DNA of 64,000 nucleotides from Kushneria phyllosphaerae (lineage in GTDB: Bacteria; Pseudomonadota; Gammaproteobacteria; Pseudomonadales; Halomonadaceae): assembly GCF_900312995.1 (NCBI RefSeq), contig NZ_ONZI01000002.1, positions 310,001-374,000 of the forward strand, read 5' to 3'. Every line of letters begins with the position of its first letter. The first letter of the stretch is position 1. Below the pieces are notes generated by a model. It made no database searches, had not been told where the DNA came from, and saw nothing but the letters and a program-made list of their open reading frames with translations. Of the stretch, positions 63,375-64,000 are shown one piece after another. The position numbers and the translations under genes were made by a program.

Positions 63375-63403
63375 TTCAGCGCGCCATGACACGCACCGAC
63401 GCC

Positions 63404-63427
63404 AAAGGGCCCCTGTGGGGCCCTTTT
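63404..63427 (+). terminator. Terminator of the nitrite reductase operon
   Basis: AAAGGGCCCC / GGGGCCCTTT, a perfect 10-bp stem with TGT loop, ending in TTTT, 29 bases after the channel gene stop. Confidence 0.9.
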
Positions 63428-63579
63428 ACCGTGGCGCACCGCCTTCCTTTTGATCGGCTTCTTTTTGATTTGGGGCAGATGTCATGCATCCGTATCCGTT
63501 AAAGTAGAACGTCAGCACGGAGCATTGATATCGATGCACGGCTCATATCGGTCGGGATGGCTTTAAAGGGAGGGTCAGC

Positions 63580-64000
63580 ATGAAGGCAACCGCCAGCGAG
63601 CGCTGTCAGTTGAAGGGATGGGAATCGCGTTTGATGAGCGCAGATGAGGCCGCCGAATTGATTCAGGACGGCATGATTGTCGGCATGAGCGGGTTTACCC
63701 GCGCAGGGGAAGCCAAGGAGGTACCGTTGGCCCTGGCGCGCCGTGCCAGGCATGATCCGCTAAAAATCAGCCTGATGACCGGCGCATCACTGGGCAATGA
63801 CATCGACCGCCATTTGACCGAAGCCGGCGTACTGGCCCGGCGCATGCCCTTTCAGGTCGACAAGACACTGCGAGGCGCCATCAATCGCGGCGAGGTGATG
63901 TTTATCGATCAGCACCTGTCGGAGACCGTCGAGCAGCTGCGTAACAAGCAGCTGGGGCATATCGATGTCGCCATCATTGAAGCCAGCGCGATCACCGCGG
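63580..64000 (+). CDS. Acetyl-CoA hydrolase/CoA-transferase, N-terminal part
   Basis: The first 140 codons of a gene that runs off the right edge. Segments MSADEAAELIQDGMIVGMSG, FTRAGEAKEVPLALARR and LMTGASLGNDIDRHL match the acetyl-CoA hydrolase / succinyl-CoA:acetate CoA-transferase family (Ach1/ScpC/AarC type), which moves CoA between acetate and succinate or hydrolyses acyl-CoA. GGGAGGG five bases before ATG supports the start. The catalytic glutamate lies beyond the window. It is separated from the nitrite operon by a terminator and about 150 bases holding its own promoter. Confidence 0.85.
   Translation, partial: MKATASERCQLKGWESRLMSADEAAELIQDGMIVGMSGFTRAGEAKEVPLALARRARHDPLKISLMTGASLGNDIDRHLTEAGVLARRMPFQVDKTLRGAINRGEVMFIDQHLSETVEQLRNKQLGHIDVAIIEASAITA

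Noticed and set aside
1..64000. tRNA/rRNA genes, insertion sequences, prophage, CRISPR arrays or long direct repeats
   Set aside because: None was seen while reading; repeats found are short palindromes and terminator stems.

Overview
The window looks like ordinary chromosome from a GC-rich, halophilic gammaproteobacterium, most likely a member of the Halomonadaceae (Halomonas/Kushneria type). That placement is an inference from protein style (YbiT, OpgD, RecC, SbcCD, YqjG, Tpx), the choline-sulfatase gene (osmolyte metabolism) and acidic, GC-rich coding sequence; no rRNA or marker gene confirms it. About 53 protein genes fill it densely on both strands. I found no tRNA, rRNA, insertion sequence, phage or CRISPR array.

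Layout. 1-6.6 kb: end of a DUF4202 gene, a MATE exporter, a B12-independent methionine-synthase-like enzyme behind a MetR-type palindrome, a LysE exporter, choline sulfatase and a secreted serine hydrolase. 6.7-15 kb: a small charged protein, an exported HAD acid phosphatase, a metallophosphoesterase, YbiT, an ankyrin protein, a TupA-like ATP-grasp protein, a YhhS-type MFS carrier and the crosslink glycosylase YcaQ. 15-22.7 kb: a NYN-domain protein, a MocA-XdhC pair for molybdenum-hydroxylase maturation, a DUF1348 protein, an isolated recC and an SDR. 22.7-30.3 kb: an MHS-type MFS carrier with twin operator-like palindromes, argE, two small proteins (one RcnB-like, exported), OsmC, Tpx, a histidine phosphatase and Tat-exported OpgD. 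30.7-40 kb: sbcDC, a membrane protein, an alpha/beta hydrolase, endonuclease V and the cold-shock-type helicase DeaD with a 481-base gap upstream. 40-51 kb: YqjG, a LysR regulator, a 700-base AT-rich operator-like gap, an M23 envelope peptidase, an outer-membrane factor paired with a DUF748 protein, and a small membrane protein paired with an ABC exporter.

Two regions form clear metabolic units. At 51.1-55.0 kb a sucrose/fructan unit consists of an oligosaccharide/H+ symporter (TTG start), a LacI regulator and an intracellular GH32 hydrolase, preceded by a perfect 16-bp LacI-type palindrome. At 55.0-63.4 kb lies assimilatory nitrate reduction: nasA reads leftward, while an FAD oxidoreductase, nirB, nirD and a formate/nitrite channel read rightward from a well-matched sigma-54 promoter (58157-58172). 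Nitrate to nitrite is done by NasA with electrons from the FAD protein, nitrite to ammonium by NirBD. The window ends inside an acetyl-CoA hydrolase/transferase gene.

I did not find a clearly novel multi-gene system. The best leads are regulatory: the MetR-type, LacI-type and sigma-54 sites, the 31-bp-spaced palindromes before the MHS carrier and the palindrome-rich gap before the M23 peptidase. Some orphan or unusual pairings also deserve attention: recC without recBD, XdhC-MocA without a hydroxylase, an outer-membrane factor with DUF748, and a basic membrane peptide with an ABC exporter.
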